Positions 12,730 to 25,847 of a stretch of 64,000 nucleotides of DNA are shown here, in pieces. Each line of letters begins with the position of its first letter. The first letter of the stretch is position 1. Position numbers and translations under genes: made by a program. This DNA is from Hirundichthys speculiger (Eukaryota > Chordata > Actinopteri > Beloniformes > Exocoetidae), in contig JAGFBZ010000365.1 in the NCBI GenBank assembly GCA_018398805.1, forward strand, positions 293,865-357,864. The letters are read 5' to 3'. Under the pieces are notes generated by a model that was not told where the DNA came from, made no database searches, and saw nothing but the letters and a program-made list of their open reading frames with translations.

Positions 12730-15700
12730 TCCCTAAATGGTCCCACACGTCCACAAAAGCAAGACCTTCAGCTATCCTCCTTCCCTTTATGATGTCATTA
12801 ACTTTCAATAACATCACAGAGGAGGGTGTGTCCCTGAATGGACAACATAGAGGAGGGAGTCTCCCTGAATGGACAACATAATGGAAGGAGTCTCCCTGAA
12901 TGGACATCATAGAGGAGGGAGTCTCCCTGAATGGACAACATAGAGGAGGGAGTCTCCCTGAATGGACAACATAGAGGAGGGAGTCTCCCTGAATGGACGT
13001 CATAGAGGAGGGAGTCTCCCTGAGTGGTCTTACAGTCCACAAGAGTAAGACCTTCAGCTATCCTCCCTCCTCTATGATTTCATTGACATTTAATGACATC
13101 ATAGAGGAGGGAGTCTCCCTGAATGGACATCATAGAGGAGGGAGTCTCCCTGAATGGACGTCATAGAGGAGGGAGTCTCCCTGAGTGGTCTTACAGTCCA
13201 CAAGAGCAAGACCTTCAGCTATCCTCCCTCCTCTATGATTTCATTGACTTTTAATGACATCATAGAGGAGGGAGTCTCCCTGAATGGACATCATAGAGGA
13301 GGGAGTCTCCCTGAATGGACGTCATAGAGGAGGGAGTCTCCCTAAGTGGTCCTACAGTCCACAAGAGCAAGATCTTCAGCTATCCTCCCTCCTGTATGAT
13401 GTCATTGACTTTCAATGACATCATAGAGGAGGGAGTCTCCCTGGGTGGTCCTACATGTCCACAGAAGCAAGACATTAAGCTATCCTCCCTCCTGTATGAT
13501 GTCATTGATTTTCAATGACATCATAGAGGAGGGAGTCTACCTGAGTGGTTCTACATGTCCACAGGAGCAAGACCTTCAGCTACCCTCCCTCCTGTATGAT
13601 GTCATTGACTTTCAATGACATCACAGAGGAGGGAATATCCCTGAATGGTCCAACACATTCACAAAAGCAAGACCTTCAGCTATCCTCCTTCCCTTTATGA
13701 TGTCATTGACTTTCAATGACATCACAGAGGAGGGTGTGTCCCTGAATGGACAACATAGAGGAGGGAGTCTCCCTGAATGGAAAACATAGAGGAGGGAGTC
13801 TCCCTGAATGGACATCATAGAGGAGTGAGTCTCCCTGAATGGTCCTACATGTCCACAAGAGCAAGACCTTCAGCTATCCTCCTTCCTGTATGATGTCATT
13901 GACTTTCAATGACATCATAGAGGAGGGAATCTCCCAGAGTGGTCCTACATGTCCACAGGAGCAAGACCTTCCGCTACCCTCCCTCCTCTATGATGTCATT
14001 GACTTTCAATGACATCATAGAGGAGGGAGTCTCCAAGAGTGGTCCTACATGTCCACAGGAGCAAGACCTTCCGCTACCCTCCCTCCTCTATGATGTCATT
14101 GACTTTCAATGACATCATAGAGGAGGGAGTCTCCCTGAGTGGTCCTACATGTCCACAGGAGCAAGACCTTCAGCTACCCTCCCTCCTCTATGATGTCATT
14201 GACTTTCAATGACATCACAGAGGAGGGAATATCCCTGAATGGTCCCACACGTCCACAAAAGCAAGACATTCAGCTATCCTCCTTCCCTTTATGATGTCAT
14301 TGACTTTCAATGCCATCACAGAGGAGGGTGTGTCCCTGAATGGACAACATAGAGGAGGGAGTCTCCCTGAATGGAAAACATAGAGGAAGGAGTCTCCCTG
14401 GGTGGTCCTACATGTCCACAGAAGCAAGACATTAAGCTATCCTCCCTCCCGTATGATGTCATTGACTTTCAATGACATCATAGAGGAGGGAGTCTCCCTG
14501 AGTGGTCCTACATGTCCACAGGAGCAAGACCTTCAGCTACCCTCCCTCCTGTATGATGTCATTGACTTTCAATGACATCACAGAGGAGGGAATATCCCTG
14601 AATGGTCCAACACGTCCACAAAAGCAAGACCTTCAGCTATCCTCCTTCCCTTTATGATGTCATTGGCTTTCAATGACATCACAGAGGAGGGTGTGTCCCT
14701 GAATGGACAACATAGAGGAGGGAGTCTCCCTGAATGGACAACATAGAGGAGGGAGTCTCCCTGAATGGACATCATAGAGGAGGGAGTCTCCCTGAATGGT
14801 CCTACATGTCCACAAGAGCAAGACCTTCAGCTATCCTCACTCATCTATGATGTCATTGACTTTTAATGACATCATAGAGGAGGGAGTCTCCCTGAATGGA
14901 CATCATAGAGGAGGGAGTCTCCCTGAATGGACATCATAGAGGAGGGAGTCTCCCTGAATGGACGTCATAGGGGAGGGAGTCTCCCTGAGTGGTCCTACAG
15001 TCCACAAGAGCAAGAACTTCAGCTATCCTCCTTCCTGTATGATGTCATTGACTTTCAATGACATCATAGAGGAGGGAGTCTCCCAGAGTGGTCCTACATG
15101 TCCACAGGAGCAAGACCTTCCGCTACCCTCCCTCCTCTGTGATGTCATTGACTTTCAATGACATCATAGAGGAGGGAGTCTCCCAGAGTGGTCCTACATG
15201 TCCACAGGAGCAAGACCTTCCGCTACCCTCCCTCCTCTATGATGTCATTGATTTTCAATGACATCATAGAGGAGGGAGTCTCCCTGAGTGGTCCTACATG
15301 TCCACAGGAGCAAGACCTTCAGCTACCCTCCTTCCCTTTATGATGTCATTGACTTTCAATGACATCACAGAGGAGGGTGTGTCCCTGAATGGACAACATA
15401 GAGGAGGGAGTCTCCCTGAATGGACAACATAGAGGAAGGAGTCTCCCTGAATGGACATCATAGAGGAGGGAGTCTCCCTGAATGGACAACATAGAGGAAG
15501 GAGTCTCCCTGAATGGACATCATAGAGGAGGGAGTCTGCCTGAATGGACAACATAGAGGAGGGAGTCTCCCTGAATGGACAACATAGAGGAGGGAGTCTC
15601 CCTGAATGGACGTCATAGAGGAGGGAGTCTCCCTGAGTGGTTTTACAGTCCACAAGAGCAAGACCTTCAGCTATCCTCCCTCCTGTATGATGTCATTGAC

Positions 15701-16672
15701 TTTCAATGACATCATAGAGGAGGGAGTCTCCCTGAGTGGTCCTACATGTCCACAGGAGCAAGACATTAAGCTACCCTCCCTCCTCTATGATGTCATTGAC
15801 TTTCAATGACATCACAGAGGAGGGAATATCCCTGAATGGTCCCACACGTCCACAAAAGCAAGACCTTCAGCTATCCTCCTTCCCTTTATGATGTCATTAA
15901 CTTTCAATGACATCACAGAGGAGGGTGTGTCCCTGAATGGACAACATAGAGGAGGGAGTCTCCCTGAATGGACAACATAAAGGAAGGAGTCTCCCTGAAT
16001 GGACATCATAGAGGAGGGAGTCTCCCTGAATGGACAACATAGAGGAAGGAGTCTCCCTGAATGGACATCATAGAGGAGGGAGTCTCCCTGAATGGACAAC
16101 ATAGAGGAGGGAGTCTCCCTGACTGGTCTTACAGTACACAAGAGCACGACCTTCAGCTATCCTCCCTCCTGTATGATGTCATTGACTTTCAATGACATCA
16201 TAGAGGAGGGAGTCTCCCTGAGTGGTCCTACATGTACACAGGAGCAAGACATTAAGCTACCCTCCCTCCTCTATGATGTCATGGACTTTCAATGACATCT
16301 CAGAGGAGGGAATATCCCTGAATGGTCCCATACGTCCACAAAAGCAAGACCTTCAGCCTCCTCCTTCCCTTTATGATGTCATTAACTTTCAATGACATCA
16401 CGGAGGAGGGTGTGTCCCTGAATGGACAACATAGAGGAGGGAGTCTCCCTGAATGGACAACATAAAGGAAGGAGTCTCCCTGAATGGACATCATAGAGGA
16501 GGGAGTGTCCCTGAATGGACAACATAGAGGAAGGAGTCTCCCTGAATGGACATCATAGAGGAGGGAGTCTCCCTGAATGGACAACATAGAGGAGGGAGTC
16601 TCCCTGAATGGACAACATAGAGGAGGGAGTCTCCGTGAATGGTCTTACATGTCCACAAGAGCAAGACCTTTA

Positions 16673-16874
16673 GCCATCATTTTAAAACAGCAAAGATCAA
16701 ATATAGCTGCCCTGGATTCGGCAAAAAAAAAAAGATTCAATCACCCATCTTGGAGGATATTTATTAAATTCTTCTATTTTGTAGGTCGGAGGAGAAAAAA
16801 AAGGGAGAGAAAGAATGTGAAAACTGCTGTAGTCAGTCTTAATTGTTTTTTTTTTTTTAAAGATGAAGTTAGAT
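16673..16874. other. Intron DNA between satellite and MITE
   Basis: A-rich, non-repetitive intron sequence. I see no exon or known repeat in it. Confidence 0.5.
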
Positions 16875-17106
16875 CAGGGGTGCCCGATCCTGGTCCTGGA
16901 GAGCCCCTATCCAGCAGGTTTTAGATGTTTCCCTGCTTTAGCACAGCATCGTACCACGCTACAACTGGCTGTCTCATCAACAGACTGGTGCAGACTTTGA
17001 TGACAACCTGATAACGACCATTAATTAGAATCAGGTGTGTTGAAGCAGGGAAACCTCTAAAACATGTTGGATAGGGGCTCTCCAGGACCAGGACTGGGCA
17101 CCCCTG
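16875..17106. mobile_element. Palindromic hAT-type MITE with CAGGGGTGCCC ends
   Basis: The left end CAGGGGTGCCCGATCCTGG and the right end, in reverse complement CAGGGGTGCCCAGTCCTGG, continue as an inverted repeat for about 45 bp (through GGAGAGCCCCTATCCAGCA). No coding capacity. The right flank GTCTAGAG fits the NTCTAGAN target preference reported for some hAT elements, but the left flank AGTTAGAT matches only in part. Confidence 0.75.
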
Positions 17107-17727
17107 GTCTAGAGTCTAGACCTCCTGCCTGGCAGTTCCTTTTACCATCTCAGTCTGGCCTCTAACACGTGCCGTCCCTCTGATGGACTCATTCTTGATC
17201 CTGTCTCATTCCTGATCCTGTCTCATTCCTGATCCTATCCATCCTAGTCACTCCAAAAGAGAAACTCACAGCTGAAAGAATAAAGATGGAAGTTGATGCT
17301 GTTCGAGTCTGAATGGCCACCCAAGCAGCCACACATGGAACAGAGGGGAAACTTTTGTATTTTTACTTAGATAAATTTAGATATTTAAATTATTCTTAAT
17401 GGGTGCATGCATTTAGTCAATCCTTTGTAAATTTTGCCTTGATGTAGTTTTGTGAATTAATTTGCTTCTTTTTGAGTTTGTGAGTACATGGGCTGGATGG
17501 CGTATCCTGGCTGGTAGTTAGAGAACCATTATGGGCTGGAACCCTTAGACTGCACCATCTTCCTTTTAGAAGCTGGAGAAGGGAAGTTTTAGTCGAATTG
17601 TTTAGTCTATTACTATCTATAGTTTGTTGCCTTTGTGAAAAAATTAGATTCCTTAAATGTTCAAATTCTGTCTCTCTGTCTGCTTGGTCCCTGAGTAAAC
17701 TGTCTATAGTTGCATTTTATTGCCTTT
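17107..17727. other. Intron DNA, no gene seen
   Basis: Ordinary intron sequence with a small direct repeat (CTCATTCCTGATCCTGT, copied near 17188-17240). It ends at the L1 target site. Confidence 0.5.
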
Positions 17728-17875
17728 AAAAAAGTCTTACCCTCGACTTCCAGTTACGATGCGGTGCGGGTAACAGCTTTCCTCGAGGCTGCCGCTCCAA
17801 GAGGTTAAAACATTAGTATTTCCAGTCAGCATATTAATTTCGAACGCTGAAATATACCGTGGGAGCTAAGAACAC

Positions 17876-18721
17876 ATGAGCAGGCGACTGAGAAACCATC
17901 AACGACCCTCAAAATCTACAGTTAAGACCAAAATGTTGAGCCCACCCGAACAAGCTAACCCGGCTACAGCAGCTACCAGCCCTCGGCACGGCGCTGACGA
18001 GGACAGCCAGGTCCTACGAGAAATTCGTAACATGAACCAAAACCTTGAAATGAATAAAGGGCTTGGGTGACTCAGTCAGAGCCGACGTGATCGCGCTGAA
18101 CAACAGAACAGGGGAGGCTGAACGGCGAATCTCCCAGCTGGAAGACGACAACGCTAAGCTGAACAGCACAGTGGTCAACATGACAGACACGATTTCGAGG
18201 CTCGGTGAAAGACTACAATACCAAGAAAATTACAGCAGGAGGAATTCAATCCGAATCAAGGGAATCCCAGAAGAGTCGGAAAAAGGGTCGAATGTGGCAG
18301 ACGTAGTTAAAAATGTTGTGTGAACTCTTCAAGGAGACGCCAGAGGTGGCACAGGGACTGGAAATCGAAAGAGCCGATGACCCAGCAAGGCAAGGGAATC
18401 CCCACACAGCGGCCCCAACACATACTGGTGAAATTTCTGCGCTACACTGACCGGGAGAGAGTGCGCACCAGGGCACGCGAGGCTGGATAATTCACCTGGA
18501 ACGTGTCCAAGGTGGAAATTTTCCCAGACTTTTCCAGAGAGGTGCAGGAGAAGAGGAATAAGTTCACCGAAGTCCACGACATCTGCATGAAGAAAGGATA
18601 TTCCCTACAGTACCCCGCTACATTTTGGGTGACTGTTAACGGGGCGCGGCACCGGTTCGAGGACGCTGAGGAGGCGAGATGCTACGTTTCAGCACAGCAC
18701 CCAGCTGAGGAAGCGGAATAA
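17876..18721 (+). pseudogene. L1 ORF1 (RNA-binding chaperone) with frameshifts
   Basis: Starts MSRRLRNHQRPSKST, a basic N-terminus, then a coiled coil (ERRISQLEDDNAKLNSTV, then ISRLGERLQYQENYSRRNS) and the RRM-type start NSIRIKGIPEES. The frame is lost after about 18323 and resumes by 18480 as a C-terminal domain (FPDFSREVQEKRNKFTEVH, ATFWVTVNGARHRFEDAEEA) like that of L1 ORF1p. The first frame also shifts near 18065. In live L1s this protein trimerises and coats the RNA. At least two frame changes make it nonfunctional. Confidence 0.85.
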
Positions 18722-19830
18722 ACCATGAGAATGATGAGGACAGTCTGCAGGACTCTAAGTTCTATTACGGGTGTGAGTATCTGAGACTATGCTCACCATA
18801 GAGAGGAGTATTGGGGCTGACTGTGATTGTAGATTCATATTTCAACTCGCCAAAAATATTCAAGAGATATTTAAAGTAACGACTACGTGATACACATCGC
18901 CTATTATGCAGAATGACCGTTCTCTTTTCCTATTGCAAAATGAGAAGGGAGGAGATTGAGTAAAGAAAAAAGGGTGAAAATATTTCAGGTGGGCCTCTTC
19001 TCTGAAAAGCATTTAATGTATGACGTGAGCCACTTTGGCCTGCGGATCGACCGGTATCCCACTTTTGTTCTTTATTATCATTTCTCTTCAAAACATCCAT
19101 TTAGGATGCTGTCTGCTGAGGATTTAGTGCCTTTTACTCCGTTGCATCGGGACGCGTGCTGCCCTTGTTTATAATAACCCCTCTCCCTCCTATTTTGAGG
19201 GGAGCGGGATTACGTGATCCACTTTATTTGATTTAATACCTCATTTGGATAACTGCTTTTGTTATAATAATGAAAGCCGAGATGCTTTTTGAAGACCGGT
19301 TTAGAGGTTGATTGCTTCTTCTTTACTTTTCTTTTGGATCTGAAAATTAATATACAGTCACATCTTGGCACCTAATCAGTTGCAATGTTCTGTGATGTCT
19401 TCTTGTTTTAGGTATAGATAGATTTTTTTTTCTTTTTTTTTTTTCCTTTTCTATAGGGCCTTAATGCTTGATTTATGTTATTTATTTATGCCGTTTCTCT
19501 GTCCTATTTTATTTACTAGCTTATTTGGGGCACAGCTATAGCAATATCTCAACAACAACACTTTTCTTTGTGACCAACATAGTTATTCTGTTGTTGTCGC
19601 TCTCATTTTTGTTTATTATATTATCACTATCGGAGTGGTAGCTCCTAGTGGACTGCAAGCCACTTCACACGGATGAAGGAAACATGGGGGGTTTTAGAGC
19701 TTCTGGCTCAATGCTATGTGGGGGGATTCTGGGGAGGGATGTCATGTTCTATTGAGTTTGTTGGGGAAGGGGCCATCTGTCGGGTGTTCTCGGGCTACGA
19801 TCTGCATTCTAGTTTTTTTTTTACATAGCT

Positions 19831-22800
19831 TTGTGCACATTAACTGCAGGCTACATGTTACCTACACATCACATGGATAACAAGATAATAAAGTTTACTT
19901 CCTGGAATGTGAACGGGCTAGGGTCTTATAAAAAGAGACGCAAGACACTAGATTACTTAAAGCAAAAACAGTCAGACGTGATTATGCTTCAAGAGACTCA
20001 TTTGCTAGAGAAAGATGCTGCTAGAGTATGTGGTAGATGGATAAGCTATTCTTATCATAATTGCTATAACAAAAAACAGAGGGGGGTGTCTATATTATTT
20101 TCCAAAAGTTTAGATGTAAGGGTAGACAGAGAGTTCAGAGACAGCTCGGGGCGCACTCTTGTGCCCCTGGTTAATCTCTCTGGCCAAATGGTGATATTAG
20201 GAAATGTTTACGCCCCAAATGAAGACGACCCAGACTTCTTTCTCAACATCAAAAAAATTCTTCTAGATTTTGGAGATTTCCCAGTCATACTAGGAGGCGA
20301 TTTTAACCAACCTCTTGATGCTTTCTTAGATAAATCCAAACCCGGATCCTCTAGACCCTCCAAAACCACGAATGCAATCAACTCCCTATGTAGACAAAAC
20401 GGCTTGCATGACATATGGAGGTTACTTAACCCAACCACTCGTGATTATACGTTTTCTCCAACAGACATTTTGTCCATTCCCACATTGATTATTTCCTAAT
20501 CTCACATTCTTTAATCACAAACGCAGGGGCCTGTAGCATAGGAGCAATAGCCATCTCTGATCATGCCCCTGTGGACATTGTGATCACAATAGGAAGCAAA
20601 ATAGAAAGAACCAAAACATGGCGAATGAACACTAGCGTCCTTCAGGACAAATTGACATGCGAGGACCTAAAAAAAATCATATCAATATGTTTTTCAAGAT
20701 TAATAAAGACAGCACCAAACAAATTTACATCTGGGATGCCTTCAAAGCTTATATGAGGGGAGTTCTGATTCAGAAATCTAGCCTCTCAAAGAAGCTTGAT
20801 CAGGAAAATAACCTGAGATATGAGGAAAAAAATCAAAAGATTGGAGAAACAATTTGGGACTAAACCCACCAAAGCATGCCAATCAGATCTAGTCAGAGCT
20901 AAATACGAGCTCGATAAAATATTTTCTAAAAAGGCTGAATATTCTTTTTTTAGACTTAAGCAAAAATGGTACGAGTCAGGGGATAAAGCTGGGAAACTCT
21001 TGGCTAGCCAGCTAAAGGCCAGAGAAGCATCTTACCAGATTGCAGGGGTGAAAGACAAAAAGGGCAGACTTGTCACCTCCCAGAGGGAGATTAACCTAAC
21101 ATTTAAAAACTTCTACGAAGAATTATACTCCTCAGATGGAGAACTAGATATGGACAAAACAAAAGCTTTCTTTGAGCACTTAAATTTACCTACTATTTCT
21201 GAAGAGGACATGCAATGGCTAGACCGATCAATAACAATCAAGGAAATACAGGACACAATTAAGACGTTACCAAACGGCAAATCTCCCGGTATTCCCTGCG
21301 AATTTTATAAAACTTTTGCTGAACAACTTGCCCCTGAACTATTTAAGACCTTTACAGCTGCCATTGAGGGGAATGAACTCCCACCTTCAATGACTGAGGC
21401 GGTCATTTCAGTAATTCTGAAAAAGGGGAAAGACCCACAGGAATGTGGGCGCTATCGGCCCATTTCACTTTTATGCTGTGACGGAAAATTGCTTACAAAA
21501 CTATTAGCGAATTAGAGTTAACTGCATTATAAAATCCATCATCAACCCGGACCAAGTAGGATTCGTAAAAGGTCGCAGATCATCTGATAACCTCAGACGC
21601 CTTCTGCATATAATGTGGAAGGCCAAAAACCTTCTAGTCTCGATTTCAGCCTTGTCCCTTGACGGGGGGCAGGGGGACTAAACAGGGCTGCCCCCTCTCC
21701 CCACTACTATTTATCATAGCCCTTGAACCACTGGTGGAGACAATTAGAAGTCATGAGGCCATAAAAGGAGTGAGATTGGGATATCAGGAGCACAAACTTC
21801 TAATTTTTGCTGATGACATTAATCCTAATATCACATCCCCAAGAATCTGTCCCTCCGCTACTCGATACTGTCAATAAATTCTCAGAAATTTCTGGATACA
21901 AAGTAAACTGGAGTAAATCACAAGTAATGCCTCTATCTAAACACTGTCAAAAAAAAGATTTTTGGGAATGGAGATTTCAATGGATCCACAAAAATATGAA
22001 ATATTTGGGCATTATACTTAACCCTGGACTGGCCAACATGATAAAGGATAATTTTGAACCTTTGCTACAGAAGATTCAGCTCCTCTTTAAGGGATGGGAT
22101 AAACTTTTAATCTCCTTGTGGGGCCGGGTCCAAGTTATAAAAATGGTGGTCGCTCCCAAACTAATCTACCCTTTATCCATGCTTCCTCTGAACATACCCT
22201 CAGAAATTTTTAAGTCTATTGACAAGATGTTCTCAGAATTTATATGGGCAGGGAAAAGAGCTAGAATGAGACTTGGCAGACTACAGGCCACAGCAAGTAT
22301 GGGGGGCCTTAAGCTCCCCAACATGCAATTCTATCAAGAAGCATTTCTAATGACTCAAATATGCTCACTCAGACTGGAAAATAACAACAGACCGCTGTGG
22401 GTTCAGATAGAGGAGGAGTTGAATAAACCGTTTGATGCTACCGATTACCTGAGCCAGAATAGTCAGACAGACAACCCGATTATGCTACACACCAAAACCA
22501 TATGGCATAAAGTGCACAAAAGAGAGAAATCCTCTGCCTTCCTAAGTAAATCAGCACCCCCCTGGAACAACCCTCTATTGAGGATAGAAGGGAAGTCGTT
22601 TTACTGGAAAGATTGGCACAACGGGGTGTCAAGTGACCCGGAGAAAACGTTGGAATCAACTCAGCTTCTAATCAATAATCAATGTTAACTCTGTATGTTA
22701 AAGTGGCTTGATGTCAGCACCCACAGTATGAGGAGAGAATCTGCTGCAGAGGTGGTGATGTGATGTAAACAGGCCAGGGCTAGTCAAAACAAAGGCAGGA

Positions 22801-25686
22801 GTAGAGTAACAGAAAGGTGGTAATTTATGTGATTTGTAATCAATCCCTAATCAATGAAATGTGTGTGATTCTAGTCAATGATCAGAAACAAGATGTATTA
22901 GTAATTTTGTAATGGATCTATGTTCATTCTATGTCATGATTAACATTTCTCGTTGGGTCAAGACACTGTGCGTCTGTGCTGTCAGCGGCTGAGCGGAGCT
23001 GCCGAGTGTCACTGTGTGCCGCAATGGAATGAAAACAACGGCTATGTTTATCAAACAGGAGCAGAGATGGATGAAAACCGAATAAGTTATTATATCGGTT
23101 TTTATAAGGTAAAAGTCCCAATGAAAATAATAATTAGCCCTGAGAATACTTCTAAAATAGAGGGGAAATAGATTGAACGAAGTATGAATCAGGGTTTGAT
23201 AATTAGGCTACTTTTCGATTAAGAGAGAGGTGACTGGTTATCCCAAACAATTCTGCAGGCTCAGGACTACTGGAGACACAACAGAAAGCAGGAGAGAGTT
23301 CGTCAGTGTAAACATTAAAGTTACTTCGCCATACACAATACTGGGGCCAGGTGTCTGGGTCAAATGGTTTGAGGGTAGTAGCTCAGAGTGGCCTTGGCGA
23401 AGTGGCAGAGTGGAAGACTGCAGACTGCAGATCATTACCCTATTCTGTGAATAAATACGAACCAAACTATCAATTCATCAGTTAATGAAGCTTTGGGACA
23501 GATCATAGTGTGTAAATCATTAATTAAGCTTTAGCTTTAGCAGATAAGCTTTAGCTTAACGAGCTATATGGCCAAATAAACAGGTTAACCTTGATATCTG
23601 GGAGGAGCTGCGTGGTTGAATTGTGTATGTCATGATGATTAGGTGAACGCCCCTGCTGATCTGTAAACCTATGAAATCATTGTGGGACATGGCCTGTGAA
23701 TTATACATGATGTAAAGGAGGGATTATGTAAAATTATGCATGCCTCTGTATATGTAGATAACCAATCAGAAGTGTCATGTGAGTTTGGGGGAAATTGTGT
23801 ACGCCTATGCAAATGTGAGAGAACCAATCAAGAGAGTGAAAGACCAAAAAGGGACATTTTGGGGCTGAAGCAGGCTGGACGAGAGAAAAAGAGAGAGAGA
23901 GAGAATGGCATATAAAGAGAAGACAGAGAGAATTTGTCGTTCTTCCGTGGGGCGTCTTTGAAGGAGCAGGACTAGCTGGACCAAGGGGAGCTAACCAACC
24001 ATCGGAGAGAAATACCTGAAGAATTTATTCTTCAAGAACAAAGAAGATGCAAGAACGGATTAACCATTTTACCAACACTTGAGGAATCTAATTGGAGTTT
24101 TTCGGATTTACCCTAGCTCACTGCTAGCAAGGAGGAGGGGCGAACCAGAGTTCCCGCGGGCCTGACCTTGTGCTCTCTCTCTCTCTGCAATCTGCCTTGA
24201 ACCACGCAAAGGCGCCAATTGCGTACATTCCAGCCTGTCCTTGACCCAACCAGATGGATTGATTTGTAAGCCACAGCTTTAATTTGCCTTTTTATGTAGA
24301 ATTAGAATTCGTATAACCAATCAATGCTGCTGCTTAACCTTGCTAATCTGTTTTAATAAATATAAAAACTATCATAAGACGTCGTGGTGGACATTACATC
24401 TGTATCCACAATTGCAACGACCTTGGTTATGCCTCTGCACTAGTAAAATAGATTCTTATCGGTTATTCTAGTCACATATTGTCACATATCCTTTGGGCTT
24501 GCTGTCCAAGCCACTAAATCTAACCTAGCCAGTAACAAGAGCCCAGATCTTAAGAGGGGAGCTGCAAATTAACAGACGTGACCGATAGCTGGACTTGGAG
24601 CCATTGGCTATTCCTCTTAGGTCAGTTATTGGGGGTAGCAGGACAGACGGCTGGAATTTGTATGCAGTGAGAGCTAGGCGAATCCCCTCGACACCAGCTT
24701 AAATAAGTTGAGGAAATCTTAGCGAGGTGAACCCCCCTAGACCGCAACTTCTTACCCGAAGAGATGGAGAGCTGGTCCCGGTGACAGACTCTGCTAGTCA
24801 GAGACTGAACCACAACTGGGGGATCTAACAGGGGGCGTTACCAATATTGGATGCCTTTACGAAGGACACGCCCTAAAATCTTTTGTGACTCTGAGGGAAC
24901 AATTTAATTTACAGAGGAATGATTGGTGGAGATATTTCCAACTCAGAGACTGCTTATTCAAAATCAGTAAATGTGAGTCCAAACCCCCCTTACACTCAGA
25001 TATAGATGAACAGCTAGCAAAACATAGTGTCCTACCACGCACGGCAAGCTTAATGTACACATACCTGATTGGCAAGTACAGTTTAAACACCAGAGGATTA
25101 AAAGCAACGTGGGAAAGAGATCTGGGAACTACCTTTAACGATAATGACTGGGACACACTAGTTGAAAAGATGCTCCTCCCTATGAGATCGAAATTGACTC
25201 AATATAAAATCTTTAATAGGATCTATTTTACCCCAGCAAAGTTAAAAGCAGTTAAAACCCCTGATGGCTCTGATACCATCAGGGGCTTGCTAGAGATGTA
25301 ACTCCAGTCTAGGTGACATAGTGCACATGTTTTTTAGCTGCTCCTTGCTGACTGCCTTTTGGCAAAAGATTATGGAGAAAATCAGCAGCAACCTCGGAAC
25401 TTCGATAACCATTGATGCAAGCTTTTGTCTCCTGAATATCACCAAAAACATCAGAGATGTTAGGGTCAAACATCTGAAGTGGCTAGAAGTTGCCATTACT
25501 ACCGCTAAAAGGGTGATACTGAGACATTTGAAAGATAATGAACCTCCATCTTATCAAGAATGGCTCAACACTATGGCAGAAACAGCTTCTTATGAACTCA
25601 TATACAAGATAAACAACAACTTGGATACTTTCTCAGAAATCTGGGAACCATTCCTGAGATATTCCAGGGAAACGAATATAAATTAG
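19831..25686 (+). pseudogene. L1 ORF2 (AP endonuclease and reverse transcriptase), broken
   Basis: Endonuclease motifs appear in order: TSWNVNGLG, MLQETHL, GNVYAPNEDD, LGGDFNQPLD, DYTFSPTD, then after a frameshift near 20460 ISDHAPVDIV. The linker and RT start follow at 20820 (GKSPGIPCEFYKTFAE, RYRPISLL). A stop at about 21513 and a deletion near 21655-21665 remove the segment that should hold the first catalytic Asp block (AFD region). RT resumes as RGTKQGCPLSPLLFI and FADD (about 21665-21820). The C-terminal region runs to 22688, is interrupted by a probable LTR, and continues 24831-25686 (GCLYEGHALKSF, then VHMFFSCSLLTAFW). Several frameshifts are present. It is clearly non-functional. Confidence 0.88.
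22683..24830 (+). mobile_element. Probable solo LTR (2.15 kb) inside L1 ORF2
   Basis: The insert begins TGTTAACTCTG and ends GGATCTAACA, so it has the TG...CA ends and short inverted repeat TGTTA/TAACA of an LTR. The L1 reading frame resumes directly after it. A TATA-like TATAAAGAGA at 23911 follows a GA-rich stretch, and an AATAAA signal sits at 24355, as expected for U3-R-U5. No gag, pol or env frames are present, hence solo LTR. I could not find a clean target duplication, and 2.15 kb is long for an LTR, so the exact nature is uncertain. Confidence 0.5.
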
Positions 25687-25847
25687 CGCTTAGCTAAATT
25701 ATTTCATTCAATTTTTTTTCTTCTTTTTTCTCAAAGCCATCATATTAAGTTGGAGTCCAATAGTTCAGACAGATGGAAGTGACTCAGGTTAGGGTGGGGG
25801 AGGGTGTTAAACATTGTATCCTTTTATCTCTGTTGCATTCTCTGTTG

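Larger units (their letters stand above)
2445..16672. repeat. 14.2 kb palindromic satellite array inside the receptor intron
   Basis: The array has two interleaved unit types. A short unit of about 31 bp carries GAGGAGGGAGTCTCCCTGA and either GACATCATA or GACAACATA. A longer unit of about 100 bp runs through TACATGTCCACAAGAGCAAG and a pyrimidine-rich stretch to a 47-bp palindrome with 22-bp arms around the core GTCATTGACTTTCAATGAC. The 13-bp motif AGGGAGTCTCCCT is itself an inverted repeat, so the array is made of hairpin-forming pieces throughout. By rough count there are two hundred or more GGGAGTCTCCC-type motifs. Both strands stay open for 60-120 codons at many places because the repeats lack stops; these are not genes. 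The edges are abrupt: ordinary intron ends near 2440 and resumes near 16675. Confidence 0.97.

Noticed and set aside
3198..16587. Dozens of open frames of 60-119 codons on both strands
   Set aside because: They follow the satellite repeat, recur with the unit on either strand and match no protein family I recognise.
2445..16672. Possible CRISPR-like array
   Set aside because: Repeats are contiguous palindromic satellite units with no unique spacers, and the genome is a vertebrate.
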